Below, piece by piece: positions 23,060 through 33,705 of a stretch of 64,000 nt of DNA. The DNA comes from Ceratotherium simum simum. Taxonomy: Eukaryota; Chordata; Mammalia; Perissodactyla; Rhinocerotidae. The notes beneath the pieces were generated by a model. That model did no database searches. It was not told the DNA's origin and was given only the letters and a program-made list of their open reading frames with translations. The stretch is from NCBI RefSeq assembly GCF_000283155.1, contig NW_004454166.1, positions 13,337,772 through 13,401,771 of the forward strand. Reading direction: 5' to 3'. Position 1 is the first letter of the stretch. The number at the start of each line of letters is the position of its first letter. Position numbers and translations under genes: made by a program.

Positions 23060-24059
23060 TGGGTAGAATGGTCAAAGACGTGGATATTACATGTGCCCTT
23101 CAGGTCCGGACAGGGACCTGGATGAAGATCAGCCACTAGCTGATCCAACAGAGATAATTAATTAACAAGGATAATTATGACCGTGTATTGCGCATCTGTA
23201 GTGGATGCTGGGGTACATGCCCAGGCCGAGGCTCTCTTCCCCCCTCCACTGCCGGGAGTGTTGGTGGCTGGCAGCTCTCAGTGAATCCCTCTCTAGGAAT
23301 TGCTCTCACCTGAAGACAGCCACCTCCCAGGGCCCATTGACCGGTGAATGAAGGGGATAAGGTCCCCACCTCCTTGCCTTGAAGCAAGACATTTCAGAAG
23401 AGTGCTTGAGCTCCCCTGGGACTGGCTGCTTGTGCTGTGGCTGCATTGACGTTCAGTTCTTCTCCGCTTCCCTGCAGCTCTCGCTTCCCCATTCACCGCC
23501 CAGTAAATTTTCTGCACACAAATCTCCATCCTGGCATCTGCTTCGTGGGAAACCACATCTATGACAGCATCCAAGGTCAATCGAACTCTAAGTTTGTACT
23601 GTTTCCACTGATGTAGACTATCTTTCAAAAAGCAAAAAAAAAGAACTGGCATTTGTTATACCTTCTAGGTCCCAGATTCTGTGATAGGATATTTTATTTC
23701 TGTTAGTTCTAATCTTTGCATTAACCCTGTGACATTGGCCTGCTTTCCTGATGAGAATACTAAGAATTAAAGAATTTGGAACTGTGCAGATGAGGGGCAG
23801 TCAAAAGGTGTTTGGACTTAGGGAAGCAGTAAGAGGTAGTGGGGAGGCAAAATGAAGGCTTGGGACACAAGTGACTTGGTGCTGAATTATCATTTACTTC
23901 TCCTGGCCCAGGGCCGAGTGTGGCGCCAAGAGATGGAGGCTGAGTGGGGCTGGGAGGGCTGGGCAGTTGTCCCATACAACCAGCTCATGGCTATCTCTAC
24001 TCCCAGGGCCACAGCCTCACTCACTCTACTTTTGCACCTGAGCCCTCCATTCCAAACCA
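23060..24059. other. Mostly unrecognised, with one MIR at about 23645-23790
   Basis: The MIR (minus strand) is seen as CCAGATTCTGTGATAGG, AACCCTGTGACATTGGCC and GATGAGAATACTAAG. A 119-codon minus frame (23293-23652) and smaller ones show no known protein. Confidence 0.45.
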
Positions 24060-24320
24060 GCTACTCTGCTTTCCATCCCTCTCACCAAATGTAACCCAAC
24101 TCACCATCTGCCTTTTGTCTGTGCCTTGTTTTTTCTTCAGAAAGGCCCATTCATCAGCCCATGCCCATTATATCCATTTCGGTTTGGTTAAAAATGTATC
24201 TCCTTCAAAAAGGCTTTCCTCACGTTATCCACCAATATAGAATTCACCTCCCCAAGTACTCAAACCCTCAGTGTGGTTACCGCTGTTCTTTGCTCATTTG
24301 TATCTTGTAGGAGGTGGCCC
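24060..24320 (+). mobile_element. L2-like LINE fragment
   Basis: Weak but ordered matches: CTCCTTCAAAAAGGCTTTCCTCACG corresponds to the L2 CACCTCCTCCAGGAAGCCTTCC block, followed by CTGTTCTTTGCTCATTTGTATC. Confidence 0.45.
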
Positions 24321-24981
24321 TTAGAGTTTGGAAAGCTTCTTTTGATGAGGTTGAAGATTTGGTTGGGATGGGGGCTCTAGTCTCACTTCCATTCTGAACC
24401 AATTGAGAAAAGGCACAAGAAGCTAAATAAAATACAAAATTTGTTATGCTATAATTCAGAGATTTTTGGATACTGGCTTAGAGGAGGCAGTTCTGGTTTC
24501 CTACCCATTCCCTGAAATCTGGACCCTGGGTCCTGATGCAGGTACAGTTATCATGGGGGTCAGGAACAGAGCAAGAACTCAAGCTCTGTTGAGTTCTGGC
24601 AGGTCCAAAAGAGAGCAAGAGGCTGGACCAGTTCATTTTCACCAGGCAGGCAGAGAAGCCAGTGCAGCAAGGAGGGGATGGGAATCTGAGATGTTCCTTT
24701 AATGCTATGTCCTCACGGGGAGACAGGGGATGACCTCTCTCTTCTATGGACATATGAGGAATGGGGCACACTGCCTTCCCATCCGCCTCTAATGAGCCAA
24801 TCAGAATGTAGGCTCCTGGAAGGCAACAGCCTCTTCCTCCATTTTTTCTGTGCTCTTGCTGAGAAGACCGGAAGTGTCCAGAGAATCACATCACCCTGTG
24901 TCAATTTTATGCAAAGCCAATGCTCCTTAGAATAATAGACCCCAGAATGCCAATTTTAACTGACTTTGTTAAGCAGATGTA
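24321..24981. other. No recognised gene or repeat
   Basis: Overlapping frames of 63-97 codons on both strands without motifs. Composition is ordinary. Confidence 0.35.
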
Positions 24982-24997
24982 CTCTTCTCTATTTATT

Positions 24998-25230
24998 TAC
25001 TTATTTATTTTTTGTGAGGAAGATCGGCCCTGAGCTAACATCTGCCAATCCTCCTCTTTTTTTTGCTGAGGAAGACTGGCCCTGGGCTAACATCCGTGCC
25101 CATCTTCCTCTACTTTATATGGGATGCTGCCACAGCATGCTTGAAAAGCGGTGCGTCGGTGCGCGCCCAGGATCCGAACCAGCGAAGCGGAGCACGCACA
25201 CCTAACTACCTGCGCCACCGGGCCGGCCCC
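24998..25230 (-). mobile_element. ERE SINE with exact 16-bp target duplication
   Basis: The right end CGCCACCGGGCCGGCCCC is the reversed ERE head; AACATCCGTGCCCATCTTCC and ACTTTATATGGGATGCTGCC mark the same branch as 10363. CTCTTCTCTATTTATT occurs at 24982-24997 and 25231-25246 exactly. Confidence 0.95.
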
Positions 25231-25518
25231 CTCTTCTCTATTTATTACCACATCTATGGTGCTCATGTGATTTCTAAGTGTTTTTCGTATGCCATTGGGC
25301 CTGGACTTTCCTGCCAGGTTGACTGAATGGCTAGAACATTTTATCATCTGCAGCTGGGAAATCACTGCACTATCTGAATATTTTCCTGTGGAGGGATTCT
25401 TATGTCAGCCAAGGCGCAAGTGAGGTTTTGAATAAGCCCAAACTATTCCATGATGTAATTCTAGGAGTGAGATGTGAAAAAGTAAAAATTTTCCTTGTGA
25501 TAATTCTGCTTGTCAGAA

Positions 25519-25604
25519 ATAGAAGTACAATGATGTACACCTGAAATTTTTACAATGTTATAAACCAATGTTACTGCAATAAACAAAAAATGAAAAAAAA
25601 AAAA
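25519..25604 (+). mobile_element. 86-bp L1 stub, extreme 5' truncation
   Basis: AATGATGTACACCTGAAATTTTTACAATGTTATAAACCAATGTTAC is the terminal 3' UTR of the horse-type L1 also seen at 29505-29560, followed by an A-rich tail. The flanks AATTCTGCTTGTCAGAA at 25502-25518 and 25605-25621 are identical, proving a complete retrotransposition event of under 90 bp. Confidence 0.92.
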
Positions 25605-25837
25605 AATTCTGCTTGTCAGAACTCTCTCCCCTTTATGTCACATACCTCCAAGAAAGTCTTAACATGTCTTCTTATGTTTATAATATTTGAGGATCAAAAA
25701 CACGTGAAGCAGAGCATGACTGTGTGTGATTCCTGTCAGCCAGTCAGTCCCCACTGGACATACGAATTTTTTATCAAGATCCAGTGAGGATATTTTCATT
25801 GTCTGTTGTCTGAATCCCACTCATTAGGCTGGCATGG

Positions 25838-26028
25838 GGGTTGCCAGGTAGAATACAAGATGCCCAGTTACATTTGCATTTCAGATAAACAACAAATAAT
25901 TTTTCAGGATAAATGTATCCCAAATATTGTGTAGGACATACTTATACTAAAAAATTATTTGTTGTTTATCTGAAATGCAAATATAAATGGGCATTCTGCA
26001 TTTTTCCTTGCTAAATCTGGCAACTGTA
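25838..26028. mobile_element. Palindromic MITE, MER53 type, with miR-1302-like hairpin
   Basis: Outer arms GTTGCCAGGTAGAATACAAG and CTTGCTAAATCTGGCAAC are inverted repeats. Inner arms 25872-25904 and 25950-25982 are a perfect 33-bp inverted repeat, with a 45-nt loop that also pairs imperfectly. Position 25932-25951 (TAGGACATACTTATACTAAA) differs at only a few bases from the mature human miR-1302 sequence as I recall it. The miR-1302 family is known to derive from MER53. Whether this copy is transcribed or processed cannot be told from sequence. Confidence 0.85.
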
Positions 26029-27230
26029 GGCTGGTAGAAATCTGGAAGGACTCTTTCCTCTCTCCAAGTAGAAAACCAGGTCATAGGTGAAGCCTTTAGC
26101 TGGGCGAGGGGGAAGGAGCATGTGTTTGGTGGTAGCCAAGAAGGCCGAAGTAATGCACATCACCCGGTTAAAATCTGTTCTCCCTTTAAAAAACAAAAAC
26201 AATTTGGGAAGGTGTGTGTAACCAATGGTCTGTGAAAGGTGGAGAAGGAGACAGATGGCCCCATATGTGTATATCTAGAAAATCGGTTGGCTGATGTGGA
26301 CAGGTTGGACCACCAGTCGTGCTGGCATCCTAGCCATAGGCTGGGGAAGGGAAGAAGGATGAGGTTATGGGGAGTCGGGATGGCAGAGCTGGCTTGGCCT
26401 AAGGACTGGCTCCTGATGGGGTGTCTGGTTGTCTAATATCCAGTATTTAAAGTTACGGGGCAAACTTGGCCTTGGTTTGGGCTGGTAAATAAATCCGATG
26501 AGATCCAATGTGGCAGGCCAGTTGTAAGAGAAAGGCCTGAATAGAGAGGGCTGGCAAGAGTTGGGATGCGAGTCAGGACTCTTGTCCCAGTGGGGACCTG
26601 GAAAGATGGCAGGCGACAGTGAAAGAAGCTGGCGGCTAGAGATGGTGGCATCAGTGAAGACAACAGCTTGAGGCCCTTGGACTCCTGGGCTTCTCCCAAC
26701 ACACGAAGGACCTGCCAGGGTTGCCTGTTTGATTCTGGGTGTAGCCCGGGAGTGGAGCTGAGGCAGCTCATGTCCTGTCTGCTTGGTCGGGCTGGCCAAG
26801 GTCCACGAGGTGCTAGTCCCATGAGACCAACACAAGAGCCAAGATCCGAGCAGCTCAGGGGGAACTGGGGTAACAGCCACAGAATTGCCTTCTCTTGTGC
26901 CAGGAATGTGTGTGGGGTAGAGAACACACTGTGTACCAGATACCGTTTGAAGAAGCCGCAGAAACAGTTGGAGATGCAGGACAGATTGGAACAGGAAAGT
27001 ACAGGCCAAAAAGGCAGGTGAGTCATCATATAAAGATAGCACTAGAAGCCATAGAGGTCTTCTTCCTTTGAGAAACAGAAACAATTATAAAAAGGTGGGA
27101 ATAGGCTCTTGTAGGGTGATCTCTGGCTAGGCTCCCACGCTCAGCAGGCACCTGTTCTAAAAAGGCTTTCAGTGGGGAGAGCTTGCAGGTCGAGCAGCCT
27201 AAGCCCTCAACAGAAAGGCACATGTCCCCG
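26029..27230. other. Unidentified block with long overlapping reading frames
   Basis: On the minus strand 27084-26365 is open for 239 codons and 27029-26433 for 198 codons in another frame; plus-strand 26668-27021 is open for 117 codons. None has a recognisable domain. The 239-codon frame starts MFLFLKGR; a second minus frame at 26202-26011 starts MFLFFKGR, so about 40 bp around 26180-26215 and 27060-27095 are similar. The product lacks conserved motifs, and no splice or poly(A) context supports it. An old LTR or LTR pair is an alternative. Confidence 0.35.
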
Positions 27231-28230
27231 TTAGGTCTGAAGTCTCAATTGATTAATTTCATTTAATGCCTTGTGCAAAGTCATAGAAATATATCCATGT
27301 GCACTTGGTGCACGGAAGCTAACAAAGAAGAGAGTTTTGGGGAAGTGAGTGAGAGATTAAAAGAAAGAAAGTGCAGGAGATAAAAGGAAAGATATGGAAA
27401 GAAAGAGGCCACGCAAACATGCAGGTATTCTTTGCCTTTAGTTCCGCGATTTATGCGTTTTAACTGAACATTCTGAAGATTTGTCTTTGCTAGACATTGT
27501 TGCCTTACTTTTTCGTATTTAAGTGAGATTTTATGCAAAAATGTTTGCAACGCGATTACCAACTTCTATAAGGCATTCCTTACTCGTGTTGCTTTCTGCT
27601 GGGCTGATTATATTAAATGTTGGAAACTTCATTGTCTGGATGTGGGCAGTGTTGGCCTTGAATCCTTCTTAGTGTGACTTCTAAACATACTTCTAAGTGC
27701 CCAAGTTTCCAAGAGTTGAGAAAAGCTCTCCTCAGGTCTTCCCCAGCCCCATGAGCCTGAACTTACATCCTACTCTTTGGTATCAATATGTGGTCCCTGT
27801 TCAAATGATTTCCTCTCACTTACTTGATTTTTATATTTACCACATCTCTATTTACATTCTTAAATGTAAAATAAACTATTTCAAAATGATTTTTCACACT
27901 TCTAGAGTTGAAACTGCGGCAGAAATGCATAGTTCTGGCAAGGAAAAATATACAAACGGGAGTCAAATAAAAACATTCATTTTCCAAATTCAAAGCCAAA
28001 CCATGGAATTTAATCATCTCATAAAAATAAACCATTTGAAAATTACTTAATTCATCACTGATTCAGACTAGAAATTTCATATCAGGGAACAAAGACAATA
28101 AAGCTCTGTTAGCAGGAAAAGGCCAAAGCACGTTTAGTTTAAGTGTTTAGGTTAAAAGACAGTCACTGTGTGTTCACTGCAAAGAAAAGTTCAGTTTCAA
28201 AGAAGTCTCCAGTGGGTCAGCAAGGTGTAA
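27231..28230. other. No recognised gene or repeat
   Basis: AT-rich sequence with frames of 71-117 codons lacking motifs (for example 27697-28050 plus). No named repeat seen. Confidence 0.35.
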
Positions 28231-28231
28231 T

Positions 28232-28370
28232 GTTGAGACGTGAGAGCACAGGGCTGGGAATCTACTTCCAGCTTCTCAGGCTGATTTGTGTCATCTGAGG
28301 CAAGTAACTTAACCTTGGGTCTGATGTCTTCATCTGTAAATGAGAGACAGTTAGAGATAGTGCTCTGGTC
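28232..28370 (+). mobile_element. MIR SINE
   Basis: GAGCACAGGGCTGGGAATCTACTTCC, GGCAAGTAACTTAACCTTGGG and TGTCTTCATCTGTAAATGAGAG are MIR head and core. Confidence 0.78.
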
Positions 28371-28516
28371 TGAATGTTTATGTCCCCCCAAAATTCATAG
28401 GTTGAAACCTAGCCCCAAGGTGAGGGTACTAAGAGGTGGGCCTTTGTGAGGTGATTAGGTCTTAAGGGCAGAGCCCTCATGAATGGGATTAGTGCCCTTA
28501 TAAAAGCAGCCAGAGA

Positions 28517-29362
28517 CAGGGCAAGGGAAACAATAGAAAAAATAAACAAATGGGACTATATCAAACCAAAAACCTTCTGCACAGCAAAGGAAACTGTCAA
28601 CAAAACAAAAGACAACCTAACAATTGGGAGAAGATATTTGCAAACCGTATATCTGATAAGGGGTTAATATCCAGAATATATAAAGAACTCATACATCTCA
28701 ACAAACTTAACAACCCAATTAAAAAATGGGCAAAAGCTCTGAACAGACATTTCTCCAAGGAAGATAAACAGATGGCCAAAAGGCACCTGAAAAGATGGTC
28801 AATATCACTAAAGAGGGAAATGCAAGTCAAAACTACAATGAGATATCACCTCACGCCCATTAGAATGGCTATAATTAACAAGACAGGAAACAACATGTGT
28901 TGGAGAGGATGTGGAGAGAAGGGAAGTCTCATACCCTGCTGGTGGGAGCGTAAACTGGTGCAGCCACTATGGAAAACAGTATGGAGATTCCTCAAAATAT
29001 TAAGGGTAGAACTACCATACAATCCAGCTATTCCACTGCTGGGTATTTATCCAAAGAACATGAAAACATGAATGTGTAAAGATACATGCACCTCTGTGTT
29101 CACTGCAGCGTTATTCACAATAGCTAAGAATTGGAAGCAACCTAGGTGCCCATCAAGGGATGCAGGGATAGAGAAGATATGGTATATATACACAATGCAA
29201 TACTACTCAGCCATAAAAAATAATGAAATCTGGCCATTTGTGACAACATGGATGGACTTTGAGGGTATTATGCTACGCGAAATAAGTCAGAGGCAGAAAG
29301 TCAAATACCGTATGATCTCACTCATAAATAGAAGAGAAAAACAACAACAAACAAATACATAG
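28517..29362 (+). pseudogene. L1 ORF2 C-terminal region, one frameshift and one stop
   Basis: This encodes the last roughly 280 residues of L1 ORF2p, downstream of the endonuclease and reverse transcriptase domains. Visible signatures are [42 protein letters not shown], a Cys-rich stretch [30 protein letters not shown] and GIYPK. After it come CTSVFTAALFTIAKNW and MQYYSAIKNNE, close to the usual C-terminus. The frame shifts once near 28600-28620 and a TGA at 29069-29071 interrupts the second frame. It has no start or promoter of its own and cannot make a working protein. Confidence 0.9.
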
Positions 29363-29579
29363 AGACAGAGATTGGATTAGTGGTTACCAGAGGGGAAGGG
29401 GGGAGGGAAGAGGGAAAAAGGGATGATTAGGCACATGTGTGTCGTGATGGGTTGTAATTAATCTTTGGGTGGTGAACATGATGAAATCTACACAGAAATT
29501 GAAATATAATGATGTACACCCGAAATTTATATAATGTTATAAACCAATGTTACAGCAACAAAAAAAAATTGAAAACAAA
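28517..29579 (+). mobile_element. 5'-truncated L1 with exact 15-bp target duplication
   Basis: The duplicated target AAAAGCAGCCAGAGA (28502-28516 and 29580-29594) belongs to the MLT1. The element contains the ORF2 3' part, a G-rich polypurine stretch (29390-29420), the 3' UTR (GATGTACACCCGAAATTTATATAATG) and an A-rich tail. It is closely related to the stub at 25519, so this is a perissodactyl-lineage L1 subfamily younger than the MLT1. Confidence 0.95.
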
Positions 29580-29805
29580 AAAAGCAGCCAGAGAAAGGTC
29601 CCTTGCCCCTTCCACCATGTGAGGTTACAGCAAGAAGACAGCTGTCTATGAGGAAGTGTGTCCTCATCAGACACTGAATCTGCCGATGCCTTGATCTTGA
29701 GCTTCCTGGCCTCCAGCACTGTGAGAAATAAGTTTCTGCTGCTTATAAGCTACCCAGTTTGTGGCATTTTAGTTATAGCAGCCCAAACAGACTAAGACAA
29801 AGAGA

Positions 29806-30309
29806 TAGTTAAGGTTTTCCCCCAGTTCTAGATTCTACAATGAAATTGATCAAATTCCCTAAACACTAAGGCATTTGAGTATTATCTGTTGATTCACTTG
29901 CCATTTGGGATCTTGCTGTGGATGAGGGCACCAATAACAATGTTAGCTATGGTGTTGATGAAGTGTATAGGTGAGAATTAATGGAGATTTTCAGGGCTGA
30001 AGGGAAGAACAAGGCTTCTGAACCCTCTTAATGATGTGACACATAGAAAACTGGGGTAAACAAATGAGGGTGCTCAGGCCGAAGGCACCTGGCTGTAGTG
30101 TTAGCTTCCCTAGGCTCTTCCCAGGTGCCTCAAGGGATGAGAAGCTTGATTTCTTGGACATCAACCTATAACCCAGTCATGACACACCCTAGCACGTTAG
30201 ACTAGAAAACAGAACTTACTATAGAGAGGCCAATGACATTTTACACAATAAACATGATAACTACTAGATATAATACTCTTTTTAATTTTTACTCTTTAGT
30301 ACTTATAAG
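29806..30309. other. No recognised gene or repeat
   Basis: About 500 bp of ordinary composition between the MLT1 and an L2-like fragment; no frame or motif worth naming. Confidence 0.35.
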
Positions 30310-30615
30310 AAAATTCCAGAATGAATGAGAAGGAATATCATTGAAAGTGATGAGATAATAAATTCAGCTGGTGACACACTGATTCTGAGGTATCTGTGAG
30401 ACATCTGAGTACAGATATTGAGGTGCTAGATAGATGCCCAGATCTGGAAGTCATGGAGGGAGGAAGTCTGGGCTGGAGAGAGGTTTGGAAGTCATCAGCT
30501 TGTAAAGATGAGATTTGAAGCCATGGATGAGATTTGTCTAAGACAATGAGAAGAAGCCAAGGATGGGGCTCTACTATTGGAGGGGTTGGCAAAGAGGAGG
30601 AGTTAGCAAAATGTA
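30310..30615 (-). mobile_element. L2/CR1-like LINE fragment, upstream region
   Basis: GAAGTCTGGGCTGGAGAGAGG, GGAAGTCATCAGCTTGTAAAG, TTTGAAGCCATGGATGAGAT and GAAGCCAAGGATGGGGCTC follow the antisense order of an old CR1-clade LINE. The subfamily is uncertain. Confidence 0.5.
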
Positions 30616-30764
30616 TAGGGCTCATTTGGAGCTATTTACAAAGTGATTTAATGTCATTTCCTCAGCAAAAAACATAAGACAAATTAATATCCACGTGTAG
30701 AGATGATTTGTGTTATGTAATGATATACATAAATATAGACAGAGGCACACGCATACAGTGGATT

Positions 30765-30922
30765 TTTTCATTCATTCACTCATTCACGTAAATGCATTCA
30801 TTCTTTCAACCCAAGTTTACCAAGGGCCTACTGTGTGCCTGGAATTATTCTACCCATTGGAGATACAGCAGTGAGCAAAACAGGTCAAGTCCCTTCCCTA
30901 GTAGAGTTTTAGTGTAACACGC
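30765..30922 (-). mobile_element. L2 LINE 3' end
   Basis: The plus strand reads TTCATTCATTCACTCATTC, GCCTACTGTGTGCCTGG and GGAGATACAGCAGTGAGCAAAACAGG, the reverse of the L2 terminus. Confidence 0.88.
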
Positions 30923-30947
30923 CACACACACACACACACACACACAC
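30923..30947. repeat. (CA)n microsatellite
   Basis: About twelve uninterrupted CA units, long enough to be polymorphic. Confidence 0.95.
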
Positions 30948-30959
30948 CACACTAAATAC

Positions 30960-31835
30960 TTTAGAGCCTGCTCTCCAAGAGGCAGAGCAGAGTGTAGACA
31001 GGCCTGTATTTTTACTGGGCCAAGATCCTTCATCCTCCTCAAGGATTGCCTGTCATCACCACCGACATATTGCTTTGGCCCTGTTGTTGTATTCGTCTTT
31101 TACTCACTTAAAAGGTTAACTGGATGGTTGAATTACAGGATTCCAGCCAAAGTATGCTTCCCTCCGAGGAGTTCCCAGCTAATCAGTAAGCTGAGCTGGT
31201 TTGGCATCTGTCTTCCATTACGAAGGAGCTGGGCATCCACAGGCTGAGCTCATACTGCAGAGCCATCGGCTGGACCTTGATCTGCCTTCACACCATCACT
31301 GCTGGATGACAGGGGTGCAGCGGAGGTCATGGTTCAAATCTGAGATGGCAGGTTCTGAGGACAAAGCCTGCAGGGATCACTTTCTATTGGAAACTCTTTC
31401 ATTTTAATCCATTGTCTGAATATTCTAACTCCAGGTCTTCCAACTCCAAAGAAAGCAAAGGCAAATCTACTCTGTATCTTTCCACCTTATTATTCCCCCC
31501 AGATTATTATTTTAAAAATTTTCTCAGACAATTAGAGATCAGAGATTTTCTCCATTTTGGGGCCAGTATGTTATGCCCCCATTTGCTAATAAGCCAACTG
31601 TATCTCTAGAATTTTCTATTTCTATTAATGGCACTATCCAATGATGTCTCTAATCTCTCTGGTTCTTTAAAGTAATTTCCCAACCAGGAAACTTTTCTTC
31701 TCCTCTGTTCTTTCTCCAATGTCTGGTTGAGACCTAGTTGAAAGCCTACCTTGCATAAGAGATGGGAAGGAGATGATAGTCTTTATGGGTGAGAAAATAC
31801 TCCATTATACCCAGTGTTGGCTGTCGCAGTCATAT
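30960..31835. other. No recognised gene or repeat
   Basis: Ordinary composition. Plus-strand frames of 65-68 codons at 31201-31407 and 31412-31609 have no known motif. Confidence 0.35.
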
Positions 31836-32870
31836 TTATTAATGAACTTGGCGTGACCCTTGACTCCTTCCTCTTCCATCATCTATCATATCTAATTAGT
31901 TATATATGAAGTCAAATTCTTAAAATACTGTTTGTACGTGCATTCTTTGGCCAGTAACTTTTAATGAATTCCTATTACGGATTGGAATCCAAATTCGTTA
32001 GCCTACCCTTTGACCCAGTGATTTAGCACTTCTAGGAATTTATCTTACAAATATTGTCACACAAGTGTAAAATGACCTGTTTGCAAAGTTATTTATTGTA
32101 ACATTATATATAATTGTAAGACAGGAAATGGCTTAAATGTCCATTAATTAGGGACTGGTTAAAAAATTATGATGATTCATCCATACAGTGGATTACTATG
32201 CAGGTATAAAAAAAGGAAATTCTTTATATAGTGATGGTAATGATCTCTAAAGTATACTGTAAAGTGAAAAACTTTATTTGTGAAAAAAGAATATACACAT
32301 ACACATAAAAACATGCACTTATTTTCTTCCGTATGCATGTAATATCCCTGGAAGCATACACAAGAAACATCAGTTGCTTCTGGAGTGGCAAGTTGGGTGA
32401 CTGGGGGATAGGGGTGAGAAGGAGACTTTTCACTGTAATGTGCATTGATACCTTTTGATTTTTGAGCCATGTGAACTCTTACAAATACGTACACACATAC
32501 ATACACATGTACACTCGAAATTTTAAAATCGTCATCAGGCATTTGAGGCCCTCAGAATCTGGCCCTTGATGACCTTTGCAACCATATTTTTAGAATACCA
32601 TATTTTCCCCTGCAGAAGCCCTCTGCTCTGGCCACACGGGTCTGCCCAAACACCTATCTCGTGCATCATTCCATCTAGATCCTTTCAAAGTCCAATTGTC
32701 AGTTCTAATTCTAGTTCCACCTAATTCACATCTTCTGGAACCTCAGTGAAAAGCGGTGTGCCTCCTGCCTCTCTCAAGTTAGCCTTTCCTCACTTTTTGG
32801 ATTCCCTGAGTCATGGCGACATTTGTTACAATAACATCCTTTCCACCCTTCTCTTCCTTAACTCAGCGGG
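31836..32870 (+). mobile_element. L2 LINE split by an L1M
   Basis: Left part (31836-31992): GTGACCCTTGACTCCTTCC, TTTTAATGAATTCCTATTACGG, GAATCCAAATTCGTTAGCC. Right part (32534-32870): GGCATTTGAGGCCCTCAG, AATCTGGCCCTTGATGACC, CTCTGCTCTGGCCACACGGG, TAGCCTTTCCTCAC. These are consecutive in L2, so the L1M between them is an insertion. Confidence 0.78.
31993..32533 (+). mobile_element. L1M 3' fragment inserted in L2
   Basis: TTTGACCCAGTGATTTAGCACTTCTAGG, TTAATTAGGGACTGGTTAAAAAATTATG, CATACAGTGGATTACTATGCAGG and a TGTACACTCG end are L1 ORF2-terminal and 3' UTR blocks. Confidence 0.8.
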
Positions 32871-33440
32871 TCCTGACTTAAAGAAGACAAATGAGGTGCA
32901 ATAGCAAAACTTGTTCTGTAGAGGGGTGACCCCACTAGTCTAAACACCTGCCCACCGCAGCTCTGCCTCTCTGGAAGTCAACTACCTGTTCCTAGAAGCA
33001 AATCCAGGGCTTCATGCCCCCTGACCAGAGACTGATGCTGCCTTTCTCCTTTCCCCCAGGATGACATACATGTGGAGGCTGTTGCTCCTGCAGGATGAGG
33101 TTCCTCAATCCCCAGAAAGGAATTCCCATACTGTCCAACACTAGGTCTCTGCAGCCTCCAGTGAGATGTTGCTCAGCAGGCTTAAAGGTAGACTTGTGGT
33201 TTCACGTCCTTTCAGAACCTGCCTTTACCTAAAAATGAGTCCCCTTTCCAACTAATGCCATCTCCTGTGACTGTCTGTGATGTTGCTTGGTGGGTCTTCA
33301 ATGGCAGTAATTTCATAAGGTCTGGATCCCAGAGGCCTCTCCCAGTGTAGAAATTTTGTGCTCTCTACATGGAACTTTGCCCTAAAATGGCAAAACTCTA
33401 TCTATTTACTTTCTTGGTCCAGCAAAACAGTACCAGATAC
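32871..33440. other. No recognised gene or repeat
   Basis: Moderately GC-rich, without long frames or named repeats. Confidence 0.35.
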
Positions 33441-33444
33441 AATG

Positions 33445-33705
33445 TGGTATTGGAATAATAATAATGTAGTGATAGCTAACAAATATTTATGTACTCACTC
33501 TGTGCCAGGCACTAGTTCAAGCATTCAACCTGCATTGACTCATTTAATCCTCACAATAACTCCCACATAGTAGGTACTATTAGCGTCCCTATTTTACAGA
33601 TACAAAAACTGAGACCCATGGAGGTCAGGTCACTTGCCCAAAGTCACACAGCTACTACGTGGAGAAGCTGGGATTTGAACCCACATCGCCTGCCTCTCAA
33701 TTCAA
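33445..33705 (-). mobile_element. MIR SINE, nearly full length
   Basis: CTCACTCTGTGCCAGGCACTAG, CATTTAATCCTCACAATAACTCCC, GGTCACTTGCCCAAAGTCACACAGC and GGGATTTGAACCCACATCGCC are the reversed MIR from tail to head. Confidence 0.93.

Larger units (their letters stand above)
28371..29805 (+). mobile_element. MLT1-type MaLR LTR split by a 1.06-kb L1
   Basis: Left half 28371-28516: CTGGTCTGAATGTTTATGTCC, AAATTCATAGGTTGAAACC, GGTGATTAGGTCTTAAGGGC, CATGAATGGGATTAGTGCCC. Right half 29580-29805: GGTCCCTTGCCCCTTCCACC, GACACTGAATCTGCCGATGCC, CACTGTGAGAAATAAGTTTCTGC, CCCAAACAGACTAAGACA. The halves join exactly when the L1 and one copy of its target duplication are removed. Confidence 0.95.

Noticed and set aside
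28550..29362. Possible host gene with ORF2-like product
   Set aside because: It is the C-terminal region of an L1 ORF2 in a 5'-truncated element with its own target duplication, one frameshift and one stop.
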